From assembly GCF_905171765.1 (NCBI RefSeq), contig NC_053390.1, positions 592,373,793 to 592,437,792 on the forward strand: 64,000 bases of DNA, in the 5' to 3' direction. The position numbers and the translations under genes were made by a program. The stretch comes from Bufo bufo (taxonomy: Eukaryota > Chordata > Amphibia > Anura > Bufonidae). Shown piece after piece: positions 63,528-64,000 of this stretch (the stretch's first letter is position 1; every line of letters starts with the position of its first letter). The notes below the pieces were generated by a model, which was not told the DNA's origin, made no database searches, and saw only the letters and a list, made by a program, of their open reading frames with translations.

Positions 63528-64000
63528 GACATTTATACCACCATCAAACATACATACTCAAGTCAAGTGCAATGATTCTTTGTTTTCTTTTTTTCAATTT
63601 GTCCCAATATTTTGGGGGCTACCTACCCCAATAAAAAATAAAAATAAACATTGTTGGCTACCTCCTCCTCCTCCATTGCTGCCTCCACCTACCACACCAC
63701 ATTCATCGCCTCCTCAACCTCCGACTCCATATCCACCTCCTTCTCTGAGTTGCAGGTTAATAATTTCTAATTTTTAGTTATTTTATTTCATTTTAAGTTA
63801 TTTCCCTATCCACATTTGTTTGCAGAGCAGTTGCCATGCTCTTAAGCACCTTTTACTGCCTTTTACATCCCTCTAGCCTTTTCAAGGACTATTTTAGAGC
63901 CATTTTAATTAAAAAAAGTGCCAATTTTAGTGCCCTAAATTGAAAAAATTCTGCCTGGGTGACAGGGGCCTAAATCTCTCAAAGTCCTCTGTTCTATTGC
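63528..64000 (+). other. hAT-2 3' non-coding sequence, runs off window
   Basis: CT-rich CCTCCTCCTCC runs and AT-rich DNA after the transposase stop. No terminal inverted repeat is reached before the window ends. Confidence 0.5.

Overview
This is eukaryotic, intron-free, repeat-dense DNA with no recognisable host gene. The mix of elements suggests a large vertebrate genome, most likely an amphibian: L1 and CR1 LINEs, Ty3/gypsy chromoviruses, a Gmr1-like gypsy element with a SCAN-like Gag, ZBED-type hAT transposons, Tc1/mariner copies of DD34E and DD36E type, and hammerhead-ribozyme-bearing repeats. The species is an inference. No bacterial operons, CRISPR arrays, rRNA or tRNA genes were seen.

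Layout. 1-2.6 kb: a foldback repeat cut by the window edge, then non-coding repeat DNA with a hammerhead-like fold on the minus strand. 2.6-7.0 kb: an internally deleted L1 (minus). 7.0-9.5 kb: repeat termini, a 230-bp palindrome, a CR1 fragment and uncharacterised DNA. 9.5-11.8 kb: two Tc1-type elements. 11.9-17.7 kb: a Gmr1-like gypsy element (minus) with gene order gag-PR-IN-RT-RH. 17.7-19.3 kb: a repeat carrying a 30-bp minisatellite. 19.3-21.4 kb: a solo LTR, another Tc1 copy and the other part of the CR1. 21.5-28.2 kb: a full-length but broken L1 (plus) with perfect-looking target duplications, interrupted by a foldback element. 28.4-30.4 kb: a 2-kb palindrome flanked by TA. 30.7-31.4 kb: a solo chromovirus LTR.

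From 31.4 to about 54 kb lies one old hAT transposon (minus) split into at least three pieces. Gypsy-2 (31644-44589, TSD GTATG) separates the first two pieces. Gypsy-3 (47173-52943, TSD CTGTC) separates the second and third. Gypsy-2 itself holds gypsy-1 (31757-37309, TSD CCAGC), a hammerhead-bearing insertion (39048-41480, 13-bp TSD) with a Tc1 copy inside it, and the 3' end of a fourth chromovirus. Gypsy-3 keeps one open 1,462-residue Gag-Pol and similar LTRs, so it looks young and possibly competent. 54-57 kb: a palindromic MITE, a Tc1/mariner relic and a hAT-type terminus. 57.1-64 kb: a second hAT running off the window, with a CR1 (esterase ORF1 plus broken ORF2) lodged in it.

The most notable signal concerns reverse-transcription priming in the chromoviruses. 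The first bases after the 5' LTR do not look like a tRNA-complementary site. In gypsy-3 and gypsy-1 they are complementary over 10 nt to a site inside the LTR about 28-30 bp after a TATA-like box, where the transcript should begin. Gypsy-2 shows a decayed version. This is the arrangement expected for Tf1-type self-priming. Other points of interest are the SCAN-like Gmr1 Gag, the hammerhead folds, three Tc1 copies sharing one in-frame catalytic-domain gap, and the number of independent long palindromes. All boundaries were read by eye; no alignment, folding or database search was run.
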